Shown here piece by piece: positions 6,610-14,734 of a stretch of 24,526 nucleotides of DNA (position 1 is the stretch's first letter; the number at the start of each line of letters is the position of its first letter). The stretch lies in the NCBI GenBank assembly GCA_038065125.1, contig JBBTRP010000051.1:1-24526 (forward strand), read 5' to 3'. The notes under the pieces were generated by a model that worked only from the letters and a program-made list of their open reading frames with translations, was not told the DNA's origin and did not search any database. The stretch is from JBBTRP01 sp038065125 (GTDB taxonomy: Bacteria; Patescibacteriota; Patescibacteriia; JACQRZ01). A program made the position numbers and the translations under genes.

Positions 6610-7338
6610 ATGCAACTCACACCAATCAAAACTCGGATATTCACTCCACCGCAGGATGACCTCTTTTCGGTTCTTGAGGACTCGCTCCCCGCACTTCAGG
6701 AAGGTGACATTCTTCTCATCACTTCGAAAGTGCTTGCGATCCACCAGGGGAGATGTGTACGGATATCAAATCAACTTGAAAAGGACCGGCTTATCCGCAC
6801 CGAAGCAGATCGTCTTGTTCCTCGATCGCGCGTTCCGGGACAGTATGCAATTCTCACCCTCAAAAATCATACGCTTGTCGCCTCGGCAGGGATCGATGAG
6901 AGTAATGGGAACGGATACTACATCCTCTGGCCGAAAGACGTCCAAAAACTATTACGAAGTATCTGGAGTCGACTGCGGAAGGCCAACGGCATTTCCTGGC
7001 TTGGTATCATTGCGACAGACAGTCATATGGTTCCGATGCGGTATGGCGTCTTGGGCGTCTCGATCGGATGGTTTGGATTCCACCCGCTCATTGACCGAAA
7101 AGGCGCACCGGATCTTTTCGGACGGAAGCTCCTCTGCACCACGATCAATATTCCCGATGCGCTCGCCGCGGCAGGGGTGCTCCTGATGGGAGAGAGCAAC
7201 GAGTCAACTCCCCTACTGCTCGCTCGCGGCGTCGCATCAATCCGCTTCACGAGCAAAGACACTGCACCAGAGCTTCTCATCCCTCCCGAGGACGATATCT
7301 ACAAACCGTTATTATCATGCATGAAAAAACCGCGGTGA
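6610..7338 (+). CDS. CofE-like (F420-0:gamma-glutamyl ligase family) protein
   Basis: The product has 242 residues, near the usual single-domain CofE length. It contains the N-terminal DILLITSKVLAI strand-turn of the family, a TDSHMVPMRYGVLGVSIG segment, GFHPLIDRKGAPDLFGR, and the NIPDALAAAGVLLMGE helix. Classic CofE adds gamma-linked glutamates to coenzyme F420 using GTP. CPR bacteria generally lack F420 synthesis and no other F420 gene is seen, so the true substrate may differ, for example a folate or pterin. It lies 3 bases after the membrane protein gene and overlaps the reductase gene, which supports a shared pathway. Confidence 0.85.
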   Translation: MQLTPIKTRIFTPPQDDLFSVLEDSLPALQEGDILLITSKVLAIHQGRCVRISNQLEKDRLIRTEADRLVPRSRVPGQYAILTLKNHTLVASAGIDESNGNGYYILWPKDVQKLLRSIWSRLRKANGISWLGIIATDSHMVPMRYGVLGVSIGWFGFHPLIDRKGAPDLFGRKLLCTTINIPDALAAAGVLLMGESNESTPLLLARGVASIRFTSKDTAPELLIPPEDDIYKPLLSCMKKPR

Positions 7339-7844
7339 GCGTGATCAATCTGATTGCCGCAATTACGATTGACGGCAAAATATCCACGGGTCCGGGCAAC
7401 TTTCCAGACTGGACCAGCGTGGAAGATAAAAATTTTCTTCACCAGATGCTTGACTCCTCCGACGTCGCGGTGGTGGGGAGAACTACCTTTGAGCTTGCCA
7501 AAAAACCGCTCTCAAAAAGAAACTGTATTGTTTTTACTAAATCAGTTTCTGATTTCCGTACCGAGCGAGAAGGACTGGTGTTTTGCAATCCGTCAGGCAT
7601 TTCGCTCGCTCGACTCCTTGGTTCATATGCACGAATTGCGGTCCTGGGCGGAACAGGGGTCTACACCTGGTTTCTTAAAAAAGGACTCGCGGATAATCTC
7701 TATCTCACGATCGAGCCGATCTCCTTCGGCGCGGGCGTCCCGCTGTTTGCGGATCACTCCGGCGCACCATTCGCCTGGCGTCTGATCAGTTCGACACCCT
7801 TGAATATGGCGGGGAGCATCTTACTCCATTACGTTCCGTGCTGA
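7317..7844 (+). CDS. RibD C-terminal/dihydrofolate-reductase-fold reductase
   Basis: A 175-residue NADPH-dependent reductase of the RibD-C/DHFR superfamily. It shows IAAITIDGKIST, W-T-S-x-E-D-x-x-F, the VVGRTTFE turn, the GGTGVYTWFLKKGLAD cofactor loop and an ISFGAGVPLF end. Members reduce either dihydrofolate or a riboflavin precursor; no other riboflavin gene is present. The ATG at 7317 overlaps the CofE-like gene by 22 bases. An in-frame GTG at 7335 forms a tight GTGA overlap with that stop and may be the true start. The 3' end overlaps pyrG, which converges on it, by 16 bases. Confidence 0.82.
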   Translation: MHEKTAVSVINLIAAITIDGKISTGPGNFPDWTSVEDKNFLHQMLDSSDVAVVGRTTFELAKKPLSKRNCIVFTKSVSDFRTEREGLVFCNPSGISLARLLGSYARIAVLGGTGVYTWFLKKGLADNLYLTIEPISFGAGVPLFADHSGAPFAWRLISSTPLNMAGSILLHYVPC

Positions 7845-9496
7845 GCTTTTCTTCCTGATTTTTTCGGCTGGGACAGGCACGCCTGAACAAACGCTGAAAA
7901 CAGCGGATGGGGCTGCATGGGGCGAGAGAGGAACTCCGGATGAAACTGCGTTCCGACAAAAAACGGATGATCGGTAAGCTCGATGATTTCTACAAGATTG
8001 TCCGGTTCATTGATCCCGGAAAATCTCATCCCCGCCTTTTCGAGGGCCGCGCGATACTGGTTGTTGAACTCGTACCGATGGCGATGCCGTTCCTTGATAG
8101 TGTCTTTTTTGTACGCACGATACGCAATTGACTCGCGCGCAAGCGTACACGGATATGATCCAAGACGCATGGTTGCGCCCATATTTTTTGTTTTAATGTT
8201 TTGGCTTTGAGACGGGTTTACGCAGATAATCGGATCGGGTGTTGACTCGTCAATTTCGACCGTGTGTCCATTACGGATATGTGCAACATTACGCGCAAAC
8301 TCGATTGTCGCAAGCTGCATCCCGTAGCAAAGACCAAGGTATGGGATCTTTTTCTCGCGGATATATTTTATCGCCGTGAGCACCCCATCAACGCCCCGAG
8401 ATCCAAATCCTCCGGGCACAATAATCCCATCGTACGCCGACAACTCCCGCACGCGACGCGGATTCTCCTCATACACCTCGGCATCAATCCAGGTGAGCTG
8501 CGGACGCGCGTCATGTTCCCAGGCCGCATGTTTTGCCGCCTCGATCACGGAAATATAGGAGTCGGCGAGCGTAAAATCGCCCGTCCCGAAATACTTTCCG
8601 ACAACACCAATTTTGACGACGTTCGAACAGTTCTTTACTTTTGCCGAAAAATTCAGCCACGAACGAAGATTATTTTTCTTCGGCTTCAAATTCAATGAGG
8701 TCAAAAGCTGCTCATCAAATTTCTGCTGATGAAACTCGACCGGCACGTCATAAATCGACTCCTGGTCCGGCGCGGCAATCACCGTTCCCGCCTGCAGATT
8801 GCACACCTTTGCAAGAATTTCACGCCGACGATCATCAAGCTCTTGCTCCCCGCGCGCAATAATAAAATCGGCCATGATCCCGGCGGCATTGAGCGTGCGG
8901 ACCGCGTACTGTGTGGGTTTTGTTTTCATCTCCCCGACGTGGCGGGGCAATGGCAAATAACTGACCAGCACGAACGCAATATCGTCGGGATGATTCACCT
9001 TCATGACCCGCGCCGCTTCAAGAAACAGAAGAACTTGATACTCCCCGACAGTACCGCCGAACTCAATCACGGTGATCTCAGCATTCACTTTTGACTGAGC
9101 GAGTAGGATTCTGCGGATAATCTCGTTCGGCACGTCTGGCACCACCTCGACATCCTCTCCGGCGTATTCCAGATTCCGCTCACGACGAATCACCTCCTGA
9201 TACACCTGCCCGGTCGTAATATAATTGAGGCTGGACATGGTATTGCCGGTGAATCGCTCGTAGTTTCCCAAATCCTGGTCAGCCTCGATCCCGTCGTTAC
9301 CCACAAACACCTCTCCGTGCTCGGTCGGACGGATCGTACCCGCATCGATATTTACGTACATGTCACACTTCACGTTGGTCACCCGATACCCCCGCGATTG
9401 TAGGATAGCCCCGATCGAGGAAGCCGCGATGCCTTTCCCCACGGAGGACATTACCCCTCCAATCACGAAAATGAATTTTGGACGTTTCACGGGCAT
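7829..9496 (-). CDS. pyrG: CTP synthase
   Basis: It makes CTP from UTP with glutamine as nitrogen donor. The 555-residue protein has the amidoligase domain (P-loop GGVMSSVGKG at 13-22, KCDMYVNIDAG, HGEVFV) and a class I glutamine amidotransferase domain with the triad Cys390 (GLCYGMQ), His519 and Glu521 (QFHPEF). Several strongly conserved stretches are altered: GGTVGEYQVLLFLEA instead of the usual GGTVGDIES form, and VPDVPNEI instead of IPHITNEI. This marks a divergent lineage but the catalytic residues stay. It sits 3 bases after fbaB, the last gene of a four-gene operon. The start at 9496 fits the family N-terminus. Confidence 0.96.
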   Translation of the reverse strand: MPVKRPKFIFVIGGVMSSVGKGIAASSIGAILQSRGYRVTNVKCDMYVNIDAGTIRPTEHGEVFVGNDGIEADQDLGNYERFTGNTMSSLNYITTGQVYQEVIRRERNLEYAGEDVEVVPDVPNEIIRRILLAQSKVNAEITVIEFGGTVGEYQVLLFLEAARVMKVNHPDDIAFVLVSYLPLPRHVGEMKTKPTQYAVRTLNAAGIMADFIIARGEQELDDRRREILAKVCNLQAGTVIAAPDQESIYDVPVEFHQQKFDEQLLTSLNLKPKKNNLRSWLNFSAKVKNCSNVVKIGVVGKYFGTGDFTLADSYISVIEAAKHAAWEHDARPQLTWIDAEVYEENPRRVRELSAYDGIIVPGGFGSRGVDGVLTAIKYIREKKIPYLGLCYGMQLATIEFARNVAHIRNGHTVEIDESTPDPIICVNPSQSQNIKTKNMGATMRLGSYPCTLARESIAYRAYKKDTIKERHRHRYEFNNQYRAALEKAGMRFSGINEPDNLVEIIELTDHPFFVGTQFHPEFLSRPMQPHPLFSAFVQACLSQPKKSGRKAQHGT

Positions 9497-9499
9497 AAA

Positions 9500-10576
9500 T
9501 TATGCGACGGTAACGTCCTTACAAAGATAGACATCTTGAACTGCTTTCACTATTTTGATTCCCTCTTCGCGAGATTTTTGGAACGCCTTACGACCAAGTA
9601 TCAGTCCGCTCCCGCCTGCGCGCTTGTTGATCACGGCGGTTCTGACCGCGTCGCGCAGATCATCACTACCGCTCTCCCCGCCCGAATTGATCAGCGCGAT
9701 CTTACCCATGTAGCAATTGACCACTTGATAGCGCGTGAGGTCGATCGGATGGTCTGAGCAGAGTTCCGAGTACATCCGCTCATCGTATTTGCCGAACTTC
9801 GCTGCACCCTTATTAAGGGCCGGGTAGCCGCCATTTTTGGTCGGGAGTTTTTGCTTGATGATATCTGCGTGAAGCGTGACGCCGAGGTGATTGGCCTGAC
9901 CGGTGAGATCTGCCGTGTCATGATAGTCGACACTGCCGACTTTAAAGGCTGGATTGCGAAGATAGCACCACAGGACCGTAAACAACCCGAGGCTGTGCGC
10001 CTTTGCAAATGCGGCGCCAACCTCCTGGATCTGTCGTGACGACTCTGGCGAGCCGAAATAAATCGTCGCACCTACGCCACGCGCGCCCATCTCGGCCGCC
10101 TGCTCCACGCTTGAAAACATGATCTGATCGTGCACGTTTGGATATCGAAGAAAGTCGTTGTGATTCAGCTTTACGATAAAAGGAATTTGTGTCGCAAATT
10201 TACGCGCGACCATTCCCAGGACGCCACCCGTGGAAGCAACGGCATTACATCCAGCCTGGACGGCGAAATCGACAATATGTTCCGGGTCGAAGTAGTCGGG
10301 ATTTTTTGCAAAACTTCCGCCAGCCGAGTGCTCGATTCCCTGATCAACGGGAAAAATGGAAAGGTACCCCGTCCCGCCAAGATTTCCGTGCGCGTACAGA
10401 GCCTTGAGGTTCGACTGAACCGTCCGCGAACGGTCAGAGTGCGAGAATACTTTCTGAACATGATTCGGTGTGGGGATGGTCAAGCGCTCTCGAGAAATTT
10501 TAGGCGTGGTGAAATCAAGAAGCGATGCCGCCTCATTCCCGAGGAGTGCTGCAATATCTTTTCTCTTCATGGGCAT
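9500..10576 (-). CDS. fbaB: Class I fructose-bisphosphate aldolase, FbaB/DhnA type
   Basis: It interconverts fructose 1,6-bisphosphate with dihydroxyacetone phosphate and glyceraldehyde 3-phosphate through a lysine Schiff base. The 358 residues match the FbaB pattern: FPVDQGIEHSAGGSF near residue 76, KLNHND, GATIYFGS, and DIIKQKLPTKNGGYPA (about 238-253), which holds the candidate Schiff-base lysine. It starts 12 bases after glpX and ends 3 bases before pyrG. With GlpX next door the pair covers two consecutive gluconeogenic steps. Met1 or Met3 may be the start. Confidence 0.95.
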   Translation of the reverse strand: MPMKRKDIAALLGNEAASLLDFTTPKISRERLTIPTPNHVQKVFSHSDRSRTVQSNLKALYAHGNLGGTGYLSIFPVDQGIEHSAGGSFAKNPDYFDPEHIVDFAVQAGCNAVASTGGVLGMVARKFATQIPFIVKLNHNDFLRYPNVHDQIMFSSVEQAAEMGARGVGATIYFGSPESSRQIQEVGAAFAKAHSLGLFTVLWCYLRNPAFKVGSVDYHDTADLTGQANHLGVTLHADIIKQKLPTKNGGYPALNKGAAKFGKYDERMYSELCSDHPIDLTRYQVVNCYMGKIALINSGGESGSDDLRDAVRTAVINKRAGGSGLILGRKAFQKSREEGIKIVKAVQDVYLCKDVTVA

Positions 10577-10588
10577 AGGGTAACGAGA

Positions 10589-11545
10589 TTATGTTGAGGA
10601 TTTTTTTATACGTTTGTTTCGGTGATGAGTCGTGATGTATCTCACCGTGCCCGAGATGCCGCGTATGACCAGTGAGTGGGTGATAATCGTGTCGTCCACA
10701 TATCGAACACCCTCAAGGAGCGGCCCATCGATCACACCGGTTGCAGTGAATGTGAGTAGTGTACCCTTCGCCAAATCATTGGTCGAGTAAATTTTTTTCA
10801 AAGAGAGCTTTTGGTTTCGTATAAGATCGGTGTCCTGCTCGTTCCTTGGCTTGAATCGAGCGAAGAGTTCCCCTCCCAAAACTTTTATCGCGACTGCCGC
10901 CAATACGGCTTCGGCTGACGCTCCCGTACCCATGAGGAGGTCGATTCCACTTTCGAGAATACAAGGCGCGATACCGCCAGCAACATCCCCGTCAGTGATC
11001 AGTCGCACGCGCGCTCCCGCCTTTCTAACCTGCGCGATCAAATCAGCGTGACGATCTCTATCTAATATGCACACGGTGACATCCTCAATGGGCTTGCCGA
11101 GCGCGTGTGCCGTTTTTACGATATTGACTTTCACCGGCGCGTCCAACCGTATGACCTTGCGGGCTTTTGGTCCGGCGGCAACTTTCTCCATGTACGTATC
11201 CGGCGCCGAGAGGAGCGACCCTTTTGCTCCGGCGGCAATGACCGAGAGCGCATTATACCGACCGAATGCTACGCTATCGGTGCACTCCAAGGGGTCGACT
11301 GCCAGATCCACGACACTTCCGCCGGTACCGACTTTCTCTCCTTGATACAGCTCGGGAGCCTCATCCTTGCGACCCTCGCCGATGACAACCGTCCCGGAAA
11401 AATTTATTTGATTGAACCGAGAGCGCATCTGCTTTACCGCCGCGGCATCTGCCTGGTACTTGTCTCCGCGGCCGACCCACCCTGCCGCTGCGATTGCGGC
11501 GGCTTCCGTAACACGTACGAATTCCAGGGCGAGGTTACGATCCAT
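10589..11545 (-). CDS. glpX: Class II fructose-1,6-bisphosphatase
   Basis: It hydrolyses fructose 1,6-bisphosphate to fructose 6-phosphate. The 318-residue length is normal for GlpX, with GEGRKDEAP (56-64), the metal/phosphate motif region LAVDPLECTD (81-90), NALSVIAAGAKGS, and GTGASAEAVLAA. The metal motif usually reads DPxEGT; here Gly is Cys at residue 88. The Asp and Glu ligands remain, so activity is likely. It lies 53 bases after glutaredoxin and 12 before fbaB in the same operon. Confidence 0.93.
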   Translation of the reverse strand: MDRNLALEFVRVTEAAAIAAAGWVGRGDKYQADAAAVKQMRSRFNQINFSGTVVIGEGRKDEAPELYQGEKVGTGGSVVDLAVDPLECTDSVAFGRYNALSVIAAGAKGSLLSAPDTYMEKVAAGPKARKVIRLDAPVKVNIVKTAHALGKPIEDVTVCILDRDRHADLIAQVRKAGARVRLITDGDVAGGIAPCILESGIDLLMGTGASAEAVLAAVAIKVLGGELFARFKPRNEQDTDLIRNQKLSLKKIYSTNDLAKGTLLTFTATGVIDGPLLEGVRYVDDTIITHSLVIRGISGTVRYITTHHRNKRIKKSST

Positions 11546-11598
11546 AATGAAAGACGTCTTGCAGAAAAGGCTTGGTTTCGGTAGAGTAACGGAATCGT

Positions 11599-11847
11599 TT
11601 AAAAACCTTCGACCCCCTTTGTCTTGAGGAAGGCACTGATTGCGGCAGCATCGGAGTCAGCGAGAATCTCGCCATCCACATCAAGTGTCGGGGTGAGGGT
11701 CTGACCCGATTTCGCTTGCAGCTCTTCAAAGTTTGCGACATTCGATCGGCACTCCTTCTCGGTAAATTCCACCTTCTTTTCACGCAAGAGGACGAGCGCC
11801 TCCTCGCACCAGGGGCAACCGGTTTTGGTATAGAGGGTAATTGTCAT
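11599..11847 (-). CDS. Glutaredoxin-like thiol-disulfide protein
   Basis: An 82-residue thioredoxin-fold protein with a CPWC active site at residues 11-14 and a TPTLDVDG cis-proline region near 52-59. The C-x-x-C and the length fit the NrdH/glutaredoxin group found without glutathione. It is the first gene of the glpX-fbaB-pyrG operon, where it may keep cysteine-bearing enzymes reduced (for example Cys390 of CTP synthase); that link is speculation. No Shine-Dalgarno precedes the ATG. Confidence 0.88.
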   Translation of the reverse strand: MTITLYTKTGCPWCEEALVLLREKKVEFTEKECRSNVANFEELQAKSGQTLTPTLDVDGEILADSDAAAISAFLKTKGVEGF

Positions 11848-11873
11848 ATATGATCGTGGTCGTCATTTCTTAA

Positions 11874-11895
11874 CGCTCGTATCCTAGCACGAGCG
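11874..11895. repeat. Perfect 7-bp inverted repeat between glutaredoxin and tRNA-Thr
   Basis: CGCTCGT (11874-11880) and ACGAGCG (11889-11895) flank an 8-base loop in the 77-base divergent gap. It has no T tract and could be an operator or mRNA leader hairpin. I see no clear promoter pair around it. Confidence 0.45.
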
Positions 11896-11924
11896 GGTGA
11901 TAGGGAGTAGTGGACAACATTTTC

Positions 11925-12000
11925 GCCAGCGTAGCTCAGTTGGTAGAGCAATGCTTTCGTAAAGCAGAGGTCGCGAGTTCGAATCTCGCCGCTGGCTCCA
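11925..12000 (+). tRNA. tRNA-Thr (anticodon CGT)
   Basis: Acceptor GCCAGCG/CGCTGGC, D arm GCTC...GAGC, anticodon loop TTCGTAA giving CGT (reads ACG), T arm CGCGAG-TTCGAAT-CTCGCC region, discriminator T. Unlike the other two tRNAs here, CCA is encoded (11998-12000). The aminotransferase gene starts 20 bases later on the same strand, so they may share a transcript. Confidence 0.95.
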
Positions 12001-12019
12001 GAGAATTTCAAAATATTTC

Positions 12020-12853
12020 GTGGAATTTACACACTTTTCAAAAAATGGGGAGTTGAGACCGATCGAGGAAGCAACCATTCCGCTTTCTTCAATTGAGTAT
12101 GCCTATGGTTTTGGCGTCTACGAAGCTATCCGGGTATCAAACGGTGTTATTTATTTTCTCAACGATCACCTGGAACGCCTCTGCGAATCGGCGGCAATAA
12201 TCGGCCTTGAGCATTCGTTTACCGTTGACTGTATTCAAAAAAGTATTTTTGATCTGGTCGCGCATACGAGTGCGGCAAGTTACAATATTAAAATTCTTTT
12301 GATTGGTGGGCCGACGCGCGAGACGGCGTCACTTTTTGCTCTTTGTCTCAATCCTCTTTTCCCGGATAAAAAACTGTATCGAGACGGGGCACACGTCATC
12401 ACCTATCCTGCCGAGCGTATTTTCCCCCACGCAAAAACTCTGAATATGCTGCAGAGCTACCGTGCCTACGCGACCGCAAAGCAACAAGGGGCGTACGATG
12501 CGCTACTGGTCAACCGAAACGGAACTATTACGGAAGGAACCCGAACGAACTTTTTCTGTATTAGAGATCACGTCATCATTACGCCTCCGGAAAAAGACAT
12601 TCTCCTGGGAGTCACACGAAAAGCCCTTCTTCATGTTGCGCAAAACAATGGATACACCCTCGAGGAGAAAAATATAACTCAAGAGGATTGCAATGACTAC
12701 GATGGAGCATTCATCTCAAGCACCTCATCAAAGATTATTCCGCTTCGCACCATTAATGATCAGACGTTGAGTGTGGCACCAGACGCGCTCAAAAAACTGA
12801 TGCGATTATTCGACGAATTTTTGGCAACCTGCAACGGAACGCTTATTCAATGA
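12020..12853 (+). CDS. PLP-dependent class IV aminotransferase (branched-chain/D-amino-acid type)
   Basis: The product has 277 residues and starts at a GTG 20 bases after tRNA-Thr. The fold-type IV pattern is clear: YGFGVYEAIRV near residue 29, catalytic Lys139 in HAKTLNML, the conserved Glu172 with TITEGTRTNFF, and a GVTRKALL helix near 197. The family includes branched-chain, D-alanine and aminodeoxychorismate enzymes, and I cannot choose among them safely. D-amino-acid transfer would supply D-Glu or D-Ala for peptidoglycan; aminodeoxychorismate lyase would tie to folate. Its 3' end overlaps the convergent proB by 11 bases. Confidence 0.88.
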   Translation: MEFTHFSKNGELRPIEEATIPLSSIEYAYGFGVYEAIRVSNGVIYFLNDHLERLCESAAIIGLEHSFTVDCIQKSIFDLVAHTSAASYNIKILLIGGPTRETASLFALCLNPLFPDKKLYRDGAHVITYPAERIFPHAKTLNMLQSYRAYATAKQQGAYDALLVNRNGTITEGTRTNFFCIRDHVIITPPEKDILLGVTRKALLHVAQNNGYTLEEKNITQEDCNDYDGAFISSTSSKIIPLRTINDQTLSVAPDALKKLMRLFDEFLATCNGTLIQ

Positions 12854-13928
12854 AGAGGTAGTCGTAATGCACGACTGCCTTTCCGCCTTTCGCGCCCGCA
12901 ATGACTTTCACCTTTTCCGAGTCTAAAGAGCTCACACCAAAGCCTAATTTCGCATTCTGACTATCCCGAATCTCAACCACGTCGCCCTTCTTGAACTCAC
13001 CCTCAACCTTGGTGATGCCGATAGGCAATAAACTCATCACCCGATCTTTTGAACGAAGCAACTCGCTTGTACAGGAATTCACCACGAGCGTCCCGGCGGT
13101 CAGCCCTTCCGAGTACGCCAGCCGACGCTTTACTCCGCTGATTTTTCGAGAGAGTGGTACAAAGGTTGTCCCGACGCGACGCCCCATGATGATATCGGCA
13201 AGGATGTGACCTCTTCTTCCGTTCGCGATGTGCACTGCGATTCCGGACGATACAAGTTTTCGGGCGACAGTAAATTTCGTCATCATTCCCCCTCTGCCAA
13301 CGCTGGACTTTTCGCGGGTAATGCGCTTGTGAAACTCTGCTATATGCGCACAGTCGATTCGGGAAATGACGGCAGCATGTGGGTCGCGTGGACTACTGTC
13401 CAGGACGCCATCAACGCTGGTGAGAATGATCAGTGTGTCCGCTTCGAGCTGCGCTGCAATGAGACCCGCCAACTCATCGTTGTCCGTGAACACCAGTTCT
13501 TTAATAGCGATCACGTCGTTTTCATTGACGATCGGGACGATGCCATCACGAAGTAGATTGAGGAAACAGCGACGCATATTCTGATAGTGGCCGCGATCCC
13601 GGAAGTCTTCCTTAGTCACCAGTACTTGTGCGCAGAGAACGTTCCGCTTTTCAAAGAGACGGGCATAGGTCTGCATAAGTCGCACCTGCCCAACGGCGGC
13701 AAAAACTTGTTTGTCTTCAACCGTCTCGGAGTCGGTTGTTGCTTTCATCAGACCACGGCCGCAGCCAACGGCTCCGGAGGTCACCAGGACAACCTCAATA
13801 CTCTTTTTTTTGAGTGACGTGATTTGCCCGACGATACTCTCGAGGACCGAATCGTCTACCGTCCCGTCCTCGCGTGAAAGGACTCCGGTTCCTATTTTAA
13901 CAACAACTCTTCTATACATTCTTGTCAC
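12843..13928 (-). CDS. proB: Glutamate 5-kinase
   Basis: First step of proline synthesis, phosphorylating glutamate. The 361 residues hold an amino-acid kinase domain (VVVKIGTGVL at 8-17, VTSGAVGCGRG, VNENDVIA, a TDNDELAGLIA segment, GRGGMMTK) and a C-terminal PUA domain (about 280-361), as in full-length ProB. Its ATG overlaps the proC stop by 4 bases, supporting this start over Met4. It is the last gene of the operon and converges with the aminotransferase. Confidence 0.95.
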   Translation of the reverse strand: MTRMYRRVVVKIGTGVLSREDGTVDDSVLESIVGQITSLKKKSIEVVLVTSGAVGCGRGLMKATTDSETVEDKQVFAAVGQVRLMQTYARLFEKRNVLCAQVLVTKEDFRDRGHYQNMRRCFLNLLRDGIVPIVNENDVIAIKELVFTDNDELAGLIAAQLEADTLIILTSVDGVLDSSPRDPHAAVISRIDCAHIAEFHKRITREKSSVGRGGMMTKFTVARKLVSSGIAVHIANGRRGHILADIIMGRRVGTTFVPLSRKISGVKRRLAYSEGLTAGTLVVNSCTSELLRSKDRVMSLLPIGITKVEGEFKKGDVVEIRDSQNAKLGFGVSSLDSEKVKVIAGAKGGKAVVHYDYLFIE

Positions 13929-14734
13929 CCTAATTTTTTAATCTGAGCGTATCCGACTTTGAGAGCCGCCGTGAAACTTTTCGTAAATCCACCCTGTCGT
14001 AACTTGGCGAGAATACTCTCTGTGACTCCGCCCTGTGTTGCAACGGAGCGCATCAACTCTTCCGGCGAAAGTTTTGACTGGGAAAGTGCGTGAAGCGTTC
14101 CGGCAAACGTGTGATATGCAAGCGCATCGGCGGCTGTTGCCGAGAGTCCAATTTTTTTTGCGTTCTGAGCAAACATCTCGATGAGAAAAGCGACAATACC
14201 CGGACCACATCCGGAAAGCAGCGTGATCGCATCCAGATCGCGCTCGGCCTTCAGTGGGATGACACTGCCAACACGTGATAAAAGTTGCGAGAGTTCTGTG
14301 TCTTCTTTCTTTTTGAGAGTGCCCCGAAAATATCCGCAGACGCCCTGTTGCACGGAAATGGGAATGTTGGGAATCACCCGTCCGACACGCGCTTCGGGGA
14401 CTAAACGCTGAAGCGCTCTCAATCGTATCCCTGCCGCGAAGGAAATCACAACCCGGTCTTTCAGATCACGCTTTAGCTCCTTGAGAACGACAGGGACAAC
14501 CGCAGGCTTTACCGCAATGAATATCCAGCGAGCGCGGAGTACCGCATCATGACTATCTCGCACTCTTCGCACTCCGAGCGCTTTCAGTGCGCGGTTGGAC
14601 ACCGCCGAGGGACCGGAGACGATCAGTTCGCGAGCGTGAATACCACTGACAACCAACCCCTGGGCAAATGCACAGGCGATGTGCCCACTGCCAATAATCG
14701 CGATCCTACTCTTTTCTGATCTGTCCTGTGCCAT
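13925..14734 (-). CDS. proC: Pyrroline-5-carboxylate reductase
   Basis: Last step of proline synthesis, NAD(P)H reduction of pyrroline-5-carboxylate. The ATG at 14734 gives 269 residues, the family's length, with a Rossmann start RIAIIGSGHIA, the IFIAVKPAVV strand, the GRVIPNIPISVQQG segment and the ATQGGVTESIL substrate motif. A longer frame to 14845 only adds out-of-family residues and is rejected. The gene overlaps the end of proA by 29 bases and proB by 4. Confidence 0.95.
   Translation of the reverse strand: MAQDRSEKSRIAIIGSGHIACAFAQGLVVSGIHARELIVSGPSAVSNRALKALGVRRVRDSHDAVLRARWIFIAVKPAVVPVVLKELKRDLKDRVVISFAAGIRLRALQRLVPEARVGRVIPNIPISVQQGVCGYFRGTLKKKEDTELSQLLSRVGSVIPLKAERDLDAITLLSGCGPGIVAFLIEMFAQNAKKIGLSATAADALAYHTFAGTLHALSQSKLSPEELMRSVATQGGVTESILAKLRQGGFTKSFTAALKVGYAQIKKLG

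Noticed and set aside
11884..12078. Minus-strand 64-codon frame across tRNA-Thr
   Set aside because: It reads the antisense of the tRNA (NSRPLLYESIALPTELRW-type shadow peptide) and has no gene-like context.
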